64,000 nt of DNA from Aegilops tauschii subsp. strangulata (GCF_002575655.3 NC_053036.3:195766788-195830787), one strand, 5' to 3'. Shown: positions 22,730 to 35,260, counted from the stretch's first letter. Notes: a model not told the origin generated them from the sequence alone. Translations and numbers: made by a program.

Positions 22730-22849
22730 TATTTAAGCAGGTAAAGGAGCTGGTCGAGGGGCGAGGTGGGACTATTTTTAGTTACACGAGAACAACGCGC
22801 GAGATCGTACGTGACGTGGGCCGTCCGGAGCTGCAACCTCGGATGGGCC
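22730..22849 (-). promoter_or_regulatory. Second snRNA-type Pol III promoter (2 MSP + USE + TATA)
   Basis: On the minus strand: GGCCCA at 22849 and 22822, AGTCCCACCTCG at 22773-22762, and TTAAATA at 22736-22730. The USE-TATA gap is 25 bp, Pol III-like. The USE sequence is the same variant as at 19587. Confidence 0.45.
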
Positions 22850-23226
22850 GGTGTTTGGGTCGACGTAGGAAAACGGCCTGCCATGCATGAGCCATGCAGA
22901 CCGTGGGATCGCGCGGGAGATCCGTCTGGCGGCCGTGTGTGCGTGCAGAAATACATCACAAAAAATATTCTACTCGACAATAACAAGTGCTCCATGCTAG
23001 CCCTTATTCCTGTTCGAAATACATCATCATTCTTAAAGTTGGACATCAAATGATACACACAGAAAATGGAAACGAAAGATGTCGAATTAATACAGTAACA
23101 TGGCAGTACAACCGCACTTCACTAAATTACTGTCACGATGAAATAGAATGTAAAGACCACGTCACACAAAGCTGAATGGCACACGACTTTCTCTGGCTCA
23201 TCGTCGGTTCATGCTGTATGTAGACA

Positions 23227-25481
23227 TCACAGTTCAGTCTCGAGATCCTACACAGAAGAATAGAATAAATCACATGGACATCAATTATGAGTAAAACACA
23301 TGCAAAAAATAAATATGAACATATTTCGTACCTCTAGCAATTTAGCGCATTTACGTCGATTGTGACCAGGATTCTTGCAATAGCCACAGATATTCTGTGA
23401 TCTTGACTTCTTTGTCTTTGCCTGCAGCCTTTTCTTCGGTGCACCTCGGTCTGGCACATGCACGGGATCCAGAACCTTATCAACTTTCTCCGAGTGCGGC
23501 ATCAACGGGCCAAACCTAATGTTGTTATGCTGAGCATTAGTTGACTCCTTGCTGTCAGCTTGTTCAAAACTTGATTGCTTGCCATGATGTTGTGCTTGCA
23601 AAAGCATAATTAGACGGTGATAGTCCTCATCAGAGTGGCATGCCTTGAAACTTGCGGCGTGACTACAATTCCGCAACTCGCAGTACCTCTGCAGGCTTAC
23701 CGAATAGTCATACATCTGGTTTTTTCTGATAGGTGCATATGCACATTTTGCATTCATAGTCCACCTAGTGGGAACGCAACAACTGGGCAGAATTGTTTGT
23801 TTTAAAATCCCCAATATGTAAAAAATGTGGGAACATGGTGTGCCTGCGCATTCCAGCTTACGGCAAGAACAACTCACCCTGTGCAAAAGACCTCCTTGCT
23901 CTTCAATGCGCACTCCAAACTTTTTATCCATTCTTTCCTGCTTGGACACAACATAAGTGGAATCTTCTGATCCATCTAGTATCTCTCTGATCTGACATTT
24001 GCTGACAGCATCTATGCTCCATAAGACCATCTTAAAGACACTAGGTGTGAAAACTGTTGCGACGTGTTTCTCAAGCGGCGAAGCATTTTCCTCTGTAAAT
24101 GGAACGGACTGCAAGGCTTCGACGTCATGGAGAGCTTCGTTAATCCGTCGCGACGCAAGGCAACGCTCATAGTGCTCTAGCATTTCAAACAACGACATCT
24201 TACCCTCAAGATGCGTATGTAGCACAGAGTTCAAGCTCTCACTCCTCTGATTGCTGCTCAATCCTAGGAAACAACGCCCCTCAAGATATGGAGCACACCA
24301 CAACTTTCTCATTTGATACATCTGATGCAGCCAAGACTCCTCACTGGTTACTTTATTCCGTTGTAAGAAGTATATCCATTCTATCTCATGCTCTTCAATG
24401 GAAGAAGTATCATAAATGAAAGATCTGAATTCCTCCTTTACGTCGTCATCATGCAGATGGCGTACAATGTTCTGCTGAATGTGCCATATACATAGTCTAT
24501 GGTTTGAGTCTGGCCAGACCACCCTGATTGCTCTCTGCATTGCAAGGTCCCCATCTGTGATCACAGATATCGGATTCTTCTGTGCCATGCAATCAGAAAA
24601 GGTCCGCAACATCCACTCGTATGACTGGCTTGTTTCATGAGAAATTATACCACAACCAAAAATGACAGTGCTCCGGTGGTGATTCAACCCGACAAACGGC
24701 ACGAATGGCAGATTGTATTTGTTGGTTCTGTATGTGCTATCGAAAACAATGACGTCTCCGAAAGCCTCGTAGTCAAGTCGCGATTGGCTATCAGCCCAGA
24801 ACAGTCCCTTCAGATGGCCATGCTCGTCTACCAAGTACTTGAAGAAAAAAATCCACATCTCGCTCTCGCCTCGCCATCATGTGCATGATCACCGTATTAG
24901 CATCACCGGCACTGATTGTCTCCTGCTTATTAGCATGGCAGATATTATAAATGTCCCTCTTTATGCATCCAACCTTATCAAATCCACCGTATTGAAAGCA
25001 CAAAATATCCATAATACGGTATTTGCGGATCCCACATTTTTCCATGTCCGCAATGTCCGCTTTCTGCTCATCGCTAATTCGTCTGTGCGAACGCAGCAGA
25101 CAAGAAAGATCCCGTGGGGCTAGAGGATGGCTGTGCTCATCGATGAAATCCTTGACAAACCACCGACCGGTTTCCTCCTGTCTCGCAATGACCAATTTAG
25201 CATTACACCCAACACGAGTTAAACTACGTGGCCTCCTCTTTCTATCTTCCATCTTTCTTTTCATGTGCTTCTCTTCGCGAAACCCTTGACGACTACACAC
25301 AATTTTCCTTCAAATTATGTATTTGTTGGATCCATCCCACTCAACGTAGCTTTTCCTCACACTAAAACCTTTTTCAAGAGCATATTTGTTGTAGAATTCA
25401 TAGCCTTCAGCCTCACTATCAAACATCTTGCTGACAACATTTAGATACTCGAACATACTCTCATCACTTGCATACGCCATG
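23227..25481 (-). pseudogene. FAR1/FRS-type (MULE transposase-derived) gene, one stop and one frameshift
   Basis: Minus strand, ATG at 25481 (MAYASDES). FAR1 DNA-binding domain: SEAEGYEFYNKYALEKGFSV ... VCSRQGFREE ... RVGCNAKL ... WFVKDFIDEHSHPL. An in-frame TGA (25312-25310) falls where the family usually has Arg. A T7 run near 24845-24851 shifts the frame by one. The MULE transposase core then reads FDSTYRTNKY (D), VITDGD (D), NQRSESLNS (E). A SWIM zinc finger (CSCRKLECAGTPCSHIF) and a CCHC knuckle (CGYCKNPGHNRRKC) follow. A last 7-codon exon (23247-23227) after a GT-AG intron ends the gene. FRS proteins are domesticated Jittery-type transposases acting in light signalling; this copy may be one or a transposon relic. 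Confidence 0.75.
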
Positions 25482-25495
25482 TCTTCCTGCATATG

Positions 25496-25627
25496 ACATG
25501 TGAGGGAAACCAATCATCAACATCTTTCTGTTTATCAATGTTGCAGGTGTGAAATAGCTCATAGGCAAAGACAAGTGCATGGAAAAGACTTTGCTCGTTT
25601 GACATGTGAGGGAAACCAATCATCAAC
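25496..25627. repeat. Exact 27-bp direct repeat, 105 bp apart
   Basis: The same 27 bases, beginning GACATGTGAGGGAAACC, occur at 25496-25522 and 25601-25627, just upstream of the FAR1-like gene. A short segmental duplication. Confidence 0.8.
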
Positions 25628-26180
25628 GCCCAACAAGTACTATCCTAGCATGGATGATGACTCTAATAAACTGGATTCATACCTGGTACGCGCGAAGAGA
25701 TGGGATCGTCCGCCGCCGTCGCCGCCGATTCAGCCGGCGCAGATCCGCCCTTCTTCTTCTTTGGTGACGGCGTGGGGGGCTGGGGTTGGTTTGGTGGAGG
25801 ACGAGGACTTCCTCTCACCGGGCAGGTCGAGGACGAAGAAGGTCAGGAGTGGCGACGAATAGATCGGAGGAGGATTCTGATCTGGATCGAGTAGACATGG
25901 ATCTGGTCCTCAAGTGATCGGTTCAAGAAAAGATATTTCCCCCTGGACCATTATGCCCTTATCGCAATTAACATATTAAATTTAATCAAGTTTAATTCCC
26001 CGCAAGATCGGACGACTAATAAAAATCAGACGTGATCAGAGATGTAAGTACTGCTAAGTACTCCGAGTACTAACCCAATCACCGTAAAACATCTCATATC
26101 TTAATGCCGGCCCAGTAGCTCACGCCTGTGCGAACTGAGGGCAATTCGACTCAGAGAGCGTCTTATAAGAGGTCCCCCAA
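25628..26180. other. Upstream region of the FAR1-like pseudogene
   Basis: GC-rich 25690-25900 (candidate 5' UTR exon on the minus strand), then A/T-rich. Nothing else recognised. Confidence 0.3.
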
Positions 26181-26189
26181 GGAATGATA

Positions 26190-26790
26190 TGTATTACGAA
26201 TTTTTATTTCCGTGAAAAAATTGTGCTTCCACGAGAAACACATATTTGCTTCTCGTGGAGAGGTAGATTAGCTTTTGCAAGAAGCACAGTTGTGCTTTTC
26301 GGAATGGAAAAAAATCTTTGCTTCCACGAGAAGCACACATTTGCTTATTCTGTAGGCACAGATTGGCTTCCGAGAGAAGTACAAAGCTGCTTCTCGAAAA
26401 TAGAAAAAAAATTGTGCTTTCATAAAAGGCACAGATTTACTTTCGCGAAAGCACAGAAAGAGGGAAAAAAATATGTGCTTCCATGAGAAACACGAATTTA
26501 CTTCTCGTGGAGGCACATATTTTCTTTCAAGAGAAGCACAATTATGCTTAACAGGGGAGGGGGGGGGATCTATGCTTTCACGGGAAGCACTTTGCTTCTT
26601 GTGGGGACAAACCATGCTTCCACAAGAACAAGTTTGCTTCTTCTGTAGGCACAAATTTGTTTATGTAAAACTGTGCTTCCACAAGAAGCACCGATTTGCT
26701 TTAGGGTGAGGCACAACTGTACTTCTCAGAAAGGGAAAAAATATGTGCTTCCACAAGACGCATAGATTTGTTTCCGCGAGAAGGAAAAAA
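26190..26790. repeat. Array of short near-palindromes GTGCTTCC...GAAGCAC
   Basis: About twenty copies of GCTTC(C/T)ACGAGAAGCACA-like words in both orientations with irregular spacing. ORFs on both strands are by-products. No ends or coding sequence found, so the class is unknown. Confidence 0.65.
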
Positions 26791-28086
26791 AGATAAAAAA
26801 GTGCTTACGGCTCGAATCTTTTTTTGGAAAAAGTTTGTCGACATCTATTAACATGAGATTCCGAAGATCTTGACATTGAGTAATCCAACGATGAAAATAG
26901 TTCAGAAATTGAACGCACGATTCAAGAGATAAAATGTTTTGGATAAATGAACATAAAAAAAAAAGACTCTTAGTTATGACAAGGGACACACATGCAGTGT
27001 GCTATTTGTCAGCATCTGAGAAGACGTGACTGATTTTTGCAAAAGATAACCCTTAACTAGTGATTTCGGGGTATTTTTTATTTGCTGCATTATGTGGCAA
27101 ATTGCCGGTGATTTACACAGGAAGAGCGACCGATCAAACAAATGGGCCGGCCCAATTGTAGAAGAGAACGACCTGGGTTCCTGGCCGGTTTCGGCTTCCT
27201 GACTTGGGTCCTTTCTATTGTTTCTCTCACTTGTGTTTTCAGCCTTTTCGATTTTATGTGATTTTCTTCTCTCAGTTTTCTTCGTTACTTTTTTTTTAAT
27301 ATCTTCAAAAAATATTCAGTTCACAAATATTCATAAATTTTGATTTTTAGTTTTCTTCAGTTCACAAATTCATAAAATATTCAGGAAATTTGATTTCTTT
27401 TCATGTTTTTCCAAAAATATTCAACTTTTGCTTTAATTTTCAGAACTGTTCAGGACTCAAAAAATTGTTCATAATTTCAGTAAATGTTCACAGCTTCAAA
27501 AAGTATTCCGAATTCCAAAATTTGTTCAAATTTTCAAAAATTGTCTGCATTTTATGAAAAAATTTGAAATTAAAAAACAGTTCGTTTTAAAAAAATGTTT
27601 ATAATTCAAAAATATTTGCATTTTCAAAACAAATTCGCTTATAGAAACATTGTTTGCCAGTTTTTAAATCGATGGTTTGAACCGCAAGCTGCAGTAAACC
27701 GCGACAGTAATGAGCCGGCCAGTCAGGCTCCCCTGTGGGTCGCACGCGCTATTGGTCGCATTGAGCGTCCAATGAGAGCCCCCACATAGCAGCAAACCCC
27801 GGGAAGGAGGCCGCACAGCGGAGTTGCCGGTTGCAGCACAACAGTCAGCAGGTTTATCTCAGAAAGAAAAACAGTCACCGTGGCTGTTTCCACTTTCCAC
27901 GGAGACGCACGCAATCGCTGTCCCCCCTAGACGGCAAGCAAAGAAACGAATTAACGTCGCTGTTAATTTTTACTTAACCCAGTTGTCTGGTATAGTTATT
28001 TGGTTCCATCGATGGCCGGCGTTCAACACCAGGACGATCTTCCCAAAGTCACCATCACCGCATACATTTCTTCATCTCATCTTCCT

Positions 28087-28090
<4 letters not shown>
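26790..28090. other. A/T-rich intergenic region upstream of the syntaxin gene
   Basis: 27290-27660 is dense in TTCAAAAATTGTTC-like words typical of grass intergenic DNA. 27660-28010 is of mixed composition and probably holds the syntaxin promoter; no convincing TATA box was pinned down. Confidence 0.35.
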
Positions 28091-28149
<59 letters not shown>

Positions 28150-28150
28150 G
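28091..28150. repeat. (CT)23 microsatellite followed by (AC)n
   Basis: Pure CT run 28091-28136, then ACACACACAC to 28150. It lies just before the syntaxin start codon, so in its 5' leader; CT runs are common in plant leaders. Confidence 0.95.
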
Positions 28151-28159
28151 GAAGCCAAG

Positions 28160-30836
28160 ATGAACAATCTTTTGACGGTAATGTTCTTTACAATTTACAA
28201 GATTATCTCTGTCCAAGATGATGCGGTTCCTATTCCTCCTTATTACTTGTGCTGCTTCTTCGTTTTCTCTCTGTCAGCGGCCGTAATTCAACGAATGTTC
28301 GTGCCAACTGCTTTACAGTTCGTTTCTTCTTAGGCCCCGGGTTCCATCCTCCTTTTCGAACAAAGAAAGTTCGTTTGGTTTCTACTAGTGTCATCATAGG
28401 TCAATAATTAGACGGGCTGCATAACCCTGATTGATTTCCAGATAATTCAAACATGAAAAGTAATCGGTCATACGTCCAAGTCCTATTGGTTGGAACTTTC
28501 AGTAAATGGGTGGAACTTGCAATTACTGTATGATTGTTGATGCTTTCGATCAACTGGATCGTAGGATTCTTTTGAAATGGACGCGAAGCCCCCAAAGGAG
28601 AGGGACATCGAGATGGGGCGCCAGAACTCCAAGGACAAATCAGATTATGGACTCGAAGACTTCTTCAAAGAGGTCTGTTATCTGTTGCGCAGCCAGAAGA
28701 CAGTTTGTTTACCTGTAGAAAATCATCGTCCTACGTTCTTAAAGTAAGGTGCCTTGATTTTGATTTAGGTCAAAGAAATCGAGATGCTGCTGGACAAGAT
28801 GTCTAATATAGTTCAGAAACTTCAGGTAAATTTTGTTTCAGACGTTTCAGACATGAGCTCTTTTCCTTTTTAAAACAATAGTTAATTACATGTTGCCATC
28901 ACCTTAGTCTCTAACTTGTACACTATTGACAAGGAAAATTAATTCTTTATTCCCACCTGCAGGAAGCTAATGAGGAGTCAAAATCAGTCACTAAGGCCTC
29001 TGCAATGAAAGGTTTGAAGTTCATCCTTTACTTGTTTGTATACTAATTGCATTTCTGAGTGGTAATGCGGTAATGATATAAGTGGGACGTTTGAATGATG
29101 CATCTTCCAGCAATCAAGGGACGCATGGAGAAAGACATCGATGAAGTGGGGAAGATCGCACGAAGCATAAAAGTGAAGCTAGAGCGAATGGACAGAAATG
29201 TACTGACTGATATTAACCTTCTAGTTCAGCATCACCTGAATTCACCTGACTAAAACAATGTTCAGGTTTCACTCACCTTTTCTGTTTCCAGAATCTTGCT
29301 AACAGGAAGAAGCCAGGTTGTGGGAAGGGCACAAGTGTAGATCGATCGAGGATGTCGATGACCATGTAAGATATCCGTCCCTTTCTTGAGTAAATTTATA
29401 GTAATAATCGACAGCAGGCTAGTACATATAAATAACTGCTTGGTGCTAGGACAGCGGACCTGTACCAGTTAAAGAATGAGTTAGTCCAAAATCATTTTAA
29501 GCTGTGAGGAAAAAGTTTAATGTACTGCTTTTTCCACCAACAAAAAAAAAGTGATATTTCACTAGCTCTTGATAATTGCAGTGCACTGAAGAAGAGGCTT
29601 AAAGAAAGAATGAACGATTTCCAGGTTTGATGATCTAACTCACTGTCCATCTTCTGTGCCGAAACGAACAAGGAGCATGCACTATATTAATCCACATTTC
29701 TACAGAATTTGAGGCAAACTATCCAGCAAGAGTATCGAGAAGTCGTTGAGAGAAGGTTCTTCACAGGTCAGGAGAGCTTTATTCTTAATGCATTATGCTC
29801 GCGCTGATCTATAATTTCAGTTTAAACCGTCTTGCTACCGTTTTTGATAAACCTAAATGTTGGAACCGCAGTCACTGGAACAAAGCCTTCTGATGAGGTG
29901 AGGATGCTAGCCCTAGTACATTTTGTACATGAAAATGGAAAAAGCATTTGTCTTTCTGAATTCAATGTGTCATGAAAACATGACTAGGTGATTGATAACC
30001 TGATTGAGACCGGAAGCAGCGAGCAGATCTTCGAGAAAGCAATTCAAGGAATCGGTCGAGGGCAGGTTGATTATGGTTTATTCTCTCCCCCCAACAGCTT
30101 GTGTTGCAAACCTCATGTTGTTGAGTCTGATGGGTCTTAATTCATTTTTCATAAATTGCCATTGGCGAAAAGATTATGGCCACGGTTGAAGAAATTCAGG
30201 AACGGCATGATGTAGTGGTGGATATTGAAAAAAAGCTTCTAGAATTACAACAGGTAATTTTGGGAGATTGCAGGTTTCCATTTAGCTCTTGGTCAAAAAT
30301 CAAAACTTCAGAGAGCTTTGTTGTAACTTAGAGTTTGTCAAGTGTTTGTCGTTTTGTTTCCGTTTCTTTGGTCTGATGTACTGTCTTCACTTACAATTAG
30401 TAATGTTAGATCGTTGGTCCAAAATCAAGACTTCAACCGAACCTCCAGCGATTTCACATGTTCTTGTTCATAGTCTGTTTACCAATGGCATCTAACATTG
30501 TGGATTCAGATTTTTGCAGACATGGCAGCGCTTGTCGATGCACAAGGAGAGATATTGGACAACATAGAGAGCCAGGTCTATTACATCTTTTCCTTTTGCT
30601 TTCTGTTTTGCCGATCCTACTGAGAATTCTGTAAAGTTAGATGTTCATGCTTGCTGCTGCGTTTCAACTCACAGGTTCAGAATGCTGTAAACCACGTGCA
30701 AACTGGGACCGAAGCGTTGCGCAGCGCCAAGAGCCTTCAGAAGAAGTCGAGGAAGTGCATGATGATCGCAATTATCATGCTTCTCATCATCGCGGTGATC
30801 ATCGTGCTATCAGTTTTAAAGCCTTGGGCTAAGTAG
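28160..30836 (+). CDS. SYP132: Qa-SNARE syntaxin, SYP13 (SYP132-like) group, 303 aa
   Basis: Thirteen exons: 28160-28177, 28565-28672, 28769-28825, 28963-29011, 29111-29199, 29292-29365, 29582-29624, 29706-29766, 29872-29897, 29988-30065, 30173-30253, 30510-30575, 30675-30836. All introns are GT-AG and the phases agree, giving 303 residues, as long as Arabidopsis SYP132 (304). The MNNLL start, Habc helices (about 35-150), SNARE helix with EIQERHD and zero-layer Gln240 (LVDAQGE), and a C-terminal anchor (about 279-298, then KPWAK) identify a plasma-membrane syntaxin of secretion and cell-plate fusion. Exon 1 encodes only six residues. Convergent with isocitrate lyase, stops 585 bp apart. The SYP13 assignment rests on overall likeness; SYP12 members lack this start. 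Confidence 0.92.
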
Positions 30837-31421
30837 GAAAAAAATTCCCTTTGTGGGACGCATGTTGCAAACATGCTTTATCCACTTAATAATTGATATA
30901 CTTGCAGTGAGCCTTTCTGATGTACTCCTACTACTTAGCTGAGGGTGCTTTAATCATTTATTTATGTACTTAGTTACAGTGATACTTATGGCTAAGTTGC
31001 GATTTGGCATGCGACAGTTTTTAATTCTATATAAGGCGGAACCAAGAAACAGTTGCTTAGAGCTCTAAGAACTTCATTGTCCTGATTACAAACAAATCTT
31101 GCCACAAATGGAGACTCTTATATTGATGGAAGCATACTTGTTTGAGTTGAGTTGACATACATAAGAGTTTCAATAGCAATTACTTATCCAATTCAGTGAC
31201 GACCTGAAAGACATCGGCAATACAATTTACCCCGATTTGACATATCCAATTGGAGCCTAACATAATTCGTAGGAGTATATATAGCTAGGCAATTCCATGC
31301 CAATTATAGTGATCGATTCGTAAAGTATCCATTTCCAGAGCTGATGTGCCCTCGAGCCGCTTTTATTCTATCCAATTATCTTAGAGCTTTCTTCTTAATC
31401 ATTATTCCTTCTCAACCTTCA
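30837..31421. other. Shared 3' intergenic region of the syntaxin and isocitrate lyase genes
   Basis: Holds the two 3' UTRs, A/T-rich with several AATAA-like words. No other feature seen. Confidence 0.4.
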
Positions 31422-33446
31422 TCACATCCTGGACTTGGCAAGAACATGTTGACTACTGCTCTCACTTCCAGGTTTAGTCCAGAACTGCTCTTCAGTAGCT
31501 CCTGCAAGCAACACCAAACATTTAGTTAAAAATTTAGAAGAATATGAAGAAATATAAATTTATTTATTTCAAAAAGATAAAATACAAAACATGCATGAAC
31601 AATTGAGACAAAAACTCTGGAAAGTTAGTCACTAGATTAAGATTTATTGACAACTTGCCTTTTCCCATGGCTGCGGTTGAGGACATGCCGCCCTGCACAG
31701 TCTTGAGCACCCTATCATAGAAGTTGGCACCCGACCACTTCTGGTGCTCCAGAGTCTCCACCCCATTCCTCCTCTCCTCCCGCTGGATCCTCTCCACGTA
31801 CGCCAGCATGCCGCGCCGGGCGAAGTCCCGCGCGAACGTGTCGGTGACCAGCGCGTCGGCGTGGAACCCGGCCAGCGTGATGAACTGCCACACGTACCCG
31901 AGCCTGGCGACGTGCGGGATGAACGCCGCCATGTCGGCGTCCGTCATGCCCGACGCGTCCCAGTTGAACGACGGCGAGAGGTTGTAGGCCAGCATCGCCT
32001 CCGGGAAAGCCGCCCTCACGCCCTCGGCGAAGGCCGTGCACTCGGCGATGTTTGGGCTCGACGTCTCCATCCAGAGCACGTCGGCGTGCGGCGCGAAGGC
32101 GCGCCCGCGGACCACGGCGGAGGCGACGGAGCCCTGGAAGCGGTAGAACCCTTCCCTGGTCCGTGGCAGATCCCAGTCCCAGAACACGGACCCGACCCCC
32201 AGGCCTGCGGCGATGTCGCGCGCTTGCTCGTGGGACACGCACTTGTCGTAGCTGGTGGCGTTGCTCCACTCCTGGAGCTTACGTTGCTTCTCCAGGTCGG
32301 TGGTGTTGAGGCTCGCGATGGCGTCCTTGACGCACTCGGAGAAGGTTTTGAGCTGCGCCGTGGCGGTCCACTCGTCCTCGATGGCCTGCAGCTCCCTGCC
32401 GTTCTTGCCGGCCGACATGGCGTCGGAGAGCATGGCCGTGAGGCTCCGGTTTTTGAGGCGCGGGTTCGTTGCGCCGAGGATGAACTGGTGGTCGCGCGCG
32501 TCGATGTTGGTCTGGATCAGCGTCGCGGCGACGGCGTCGGTGCGGGCAACGAGGACGGTCTCGACGCCCATGATGTCGAACTGCAACCGAGCGGCGACGA
32601 GGCGGTTGACGTGCTCCGAGACGGCGACGAGCACCTTCCCCGCCATGTGCCCGCACTTCTTGGTCACCGACGACTGGTCCTCCAGGTGGACCCCGGCTGC
32701 CCCGCGCTCGACGAAGAGCTTGCAGAGCTTGACAGTGGCAGTGGCGCCGCCGAAGCCAGTGTCGCCGTCGGCGATGATGGGCTTGAGGAAGTCGACGAAA
32801 GGCGCGTGGGCGCGCTCCGCGCGGGGCAGAGACATGCGCGCCTCCTGCTGCTTCCGGTCGTGGTACTGCTGGGCGAAGAAGAGGTGCTCCACCTTGTTGG
32901 GCACGGTGTCGTAGGGGTAGTCCGCGAGGTCCGGCCCGGGCTCGTTCGTCGAGGTGTGCGTGGACGAGCACTGCCACCCGGACACGTAGATGGTGTCCAG
33001 ATGCTTTGCCATCATCGTCACCTGCATGGAAAAATTCTTGAGCGAGACGTACAGTACAGGTGGAACGGATGAGGGGATAGCGAATTGCGCTGCGTGCCTG
33101 CACGGGGTCGAGCGCGCCGAACGTGCGCGAGGCCGTGCCGGCGGCCTGGTGGGCCTTGAGCGTGCGCCAGAGCTTCTTGGCCATTTCGCCGGAGGCGTAG
33201 CTCTGGCGGAGCGTGCCGCGGAGGAGGACGACGTCGCGGGCGGTGTAGGGGCGCTTGGTGAGCCGGAACCTCTCCGTGTTCCACCACGCCCCGACCTCGG
33301 CCACCTCCGCCTCGAACCGCCCTTCCTCCTCCATGATCTGCACGTAACAAATCCAACATCACACACTCTGCAGTTCAAAATGCATCACTGGTCACTGACA
33401 AGGTAGCAACACTAACCAAAGAAGGGACGGAGGGCGGCGACGCCAT
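31422..33446 (-). CDS. ICL: Isocitrate lyase (glyoxylate cycle), 570 aa
   Basis: Exons 33446-33417, 33337-33098, 33021-31659 and 31501-31422 join in frame to 570 residues. The enzyme splits isocitrate into glyoxylate and succinate in glyoxysomes, letting seedlings turn stored oil into sugar. The signature KKCGH (Cys213 catalytic) is intact, as are [13 protein letters not shown] and the [12 protein letters not shown] block. The last exon, too short to stand out as an ORF, ends LAKSRM; SRM is a type-1 peroxisomal targeting signal. Introns 2 and 3 have GC donors (CAG|GCACGC and AAAAG|GCAAGT); intron 1 is GT-AG. TATAAATAC lies at 33544-33536, 90 bp before ATG. Likely germination- and sugar-regulated, as in other plants (inference). 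No breaks seen. Confidence 0.95.
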
Positions 33447-33535
33447 GGCCTCTGGGAGAGCTATGCACCTGTAGGATATAGGAGGATCAAAGAAGTGCAA
33501 GTGCGTGCATGGCTGCTTCGCCTCGAAATCCCACT

Positions 33536-33544
33536 GTATTTATA
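33536..33544 (-). promoter_or_regulatory. TATA box of isocitrate lyase
   Basis: TATAAATAC on the minus strand, 90 bp upstream of the ATG. Confidence 0.7.
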
Positions 33545-34440
33545 GGAACGAGATGACTCTTCATGCGTGCGTGCATGGTGCATGGTAGCGTGTGGCCTGA
33601 TCTCTCCGATCGTTCGATGCTTATCGTGGGATTTCGCATGCAGCCGGGCAGGCGAGGGTCGCAACCGTGAGTGGTTATGGCCGCTACGTCGACGGTGGTG
33701 TCCAGGACTTCGATCGGTTACGCGCAAGGACAAAATTTTATCCACGCGTAGTTTGGACAGTTCCAGCGGTTAGAACTGGTTGCACATAAGCTGAGATCGG
33801 TTGCGTGCGTGCCACTCCCATCGTCTGAAAACTGAACTGTGATCCATGCTATGGCTTCGGTAACTAACGTCGAGACATCAAGTTGCAGAACGACATATGG
33901 TTTCTGCTCATTTTCTGATGCCAAATTCAGAAATGAAACGCCTCCCTGCCTCCAAATATTACTGTTTACACGTTTACCCGTAGAAAGTCTGTAGCAGATT
34001 GTACCTAAAAAAGGTCTAGCAGATGTTAGGAAATTAGGCATTTTTCAATTTAACTTAATCCAAATTAACATCATCAGAAGTTTACTAACATGGCAAGTCG
34101 CATGTAACAGACAAGAAAAATCTAGTATGTAAGTATATGGACCAAAGTCACATGTCAACATGGGGAGGTTCATAACATAAGAGTTCATCAGAAACTCCAG
34201 TGCAACACTGTCGTCAACCACGATGGAGAAAACAAGGTACTGGTCTACCGCGGAGGAAGTGGTAGAAGCAGACGGACAGTTATCCAGGACGTAGTCGATT
34301 TTGAGCGCGCAGTCGCGCCGAGACTCTCCCCAAAACTCTTATAGCCATTGCATGGTGCAGGTTCTATCGAAAAAGGCTTCTTACCCGCTTTATAAATAAA
34401 GACAAACCATGATACAACCATAACCGAACACCCCAACACC
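33545..34440. other. Upstream region of isocitrate lyase
   Basis: Mixed composition; no repeat or protein family recognised. Small ORFs on both strands are treated as chance. Confidence 0.3.
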
Positions 34441-34568
34441 ATTCTACCACTAGCTTCCCGCTCCTAACCCGCCGCTGGCCTTCGCCGGCGGTGGCCACTA
34501 GCCGCCTGTCATCTGCTACTCCGGTAACGTCAGCCACCTAAACCTCCCTATCGCAGGCCACTCTGGCA

Positions 34569-35260
34569 ATGACATCCACCACTCTAGGGTGTTCTCACTC
34601 CGATATTCTGGTCCGGTTGACATGGCTCATGTCGGATTTGAGGTTCCAAACAGGCTTAGAATTTGAAGACAGGATAATGAAGAATCTTGGCCTTCCAGTG
34701 AATTATATCGAGGGGAACTCTGGGAAGGAATTTCTTTTGGTAGCTCAGTTCTCTCGATCCAAGATCCGTCTCAACCATGATTCAGTAGGTCTTATACTTC
34801 AAGCTTGTTTTGGAGGTAAGGGTTCTCGCTTCAAAGTCATTTTTCTCAGAGATCATTGCTTTAGATTCTCAGTTTCCTCGAAAGATGTGGGCTTTGCTAT
34901 CTACAATGGTGGAAATGTGGCCAATGATTCGTTCAATGTTTATTTCTTCCTCTGGGGGAACGAAGGTCCAAATTTTACAAAGAGCAAGATGAGGAACGGA
35001 CTTTGGTCTCTCATTCAAGAAATTCGGGTAAATCTTTTACTAATGCAGTTCGTGCAGCAAGATTTTTTTATGCTCAAGATTCAGGCCGAAGAATTTCAAA
35101 TTTTGCAGCTGGGAATAATGCTTCAATTTTCTCCACACTAGAATTTCCCACTAATGGAAGATTTCATTGTCGTACCTCTATGGAAAATCAGGCAGGATCA
35201 AAGGACGCTCTAGTTCAAAATCGTCTGGGCGGTCCAACCACAATGGGCCAAATAACCTTA
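34569..35260 (+). pseudogene. LINE/gag-like ORF (zinc-knuckle family type), truncated and frameshifted
   Basis: First frame 34569 to about 35028: IMKNLGLPVNYIEGNSGKEF, GLILQACFGGKGSRFKVIF, DHCFRFSVSSKDVGFAIYNG and VYFFLWGNEGPNF. These resemble the N-terminal domain of grass LINE ORF1 / zinc-knuckle proteins. A frame change near 35025 continues into the plus-strand frame of 35003-35260 (SFTNAVRAARFF). It is cut at 35261 by a Copia LTR. No zinc knuckle or reverse transcriptase remains. Confidence 0.45.

Noticed and set aside
31744..33072. 442-codon plus-strand ORF over isocitrate lyase
   Set aside because: Exact antisense of a clear enzyme exon; its length comes from the high GC of the real gene's third codon positions.
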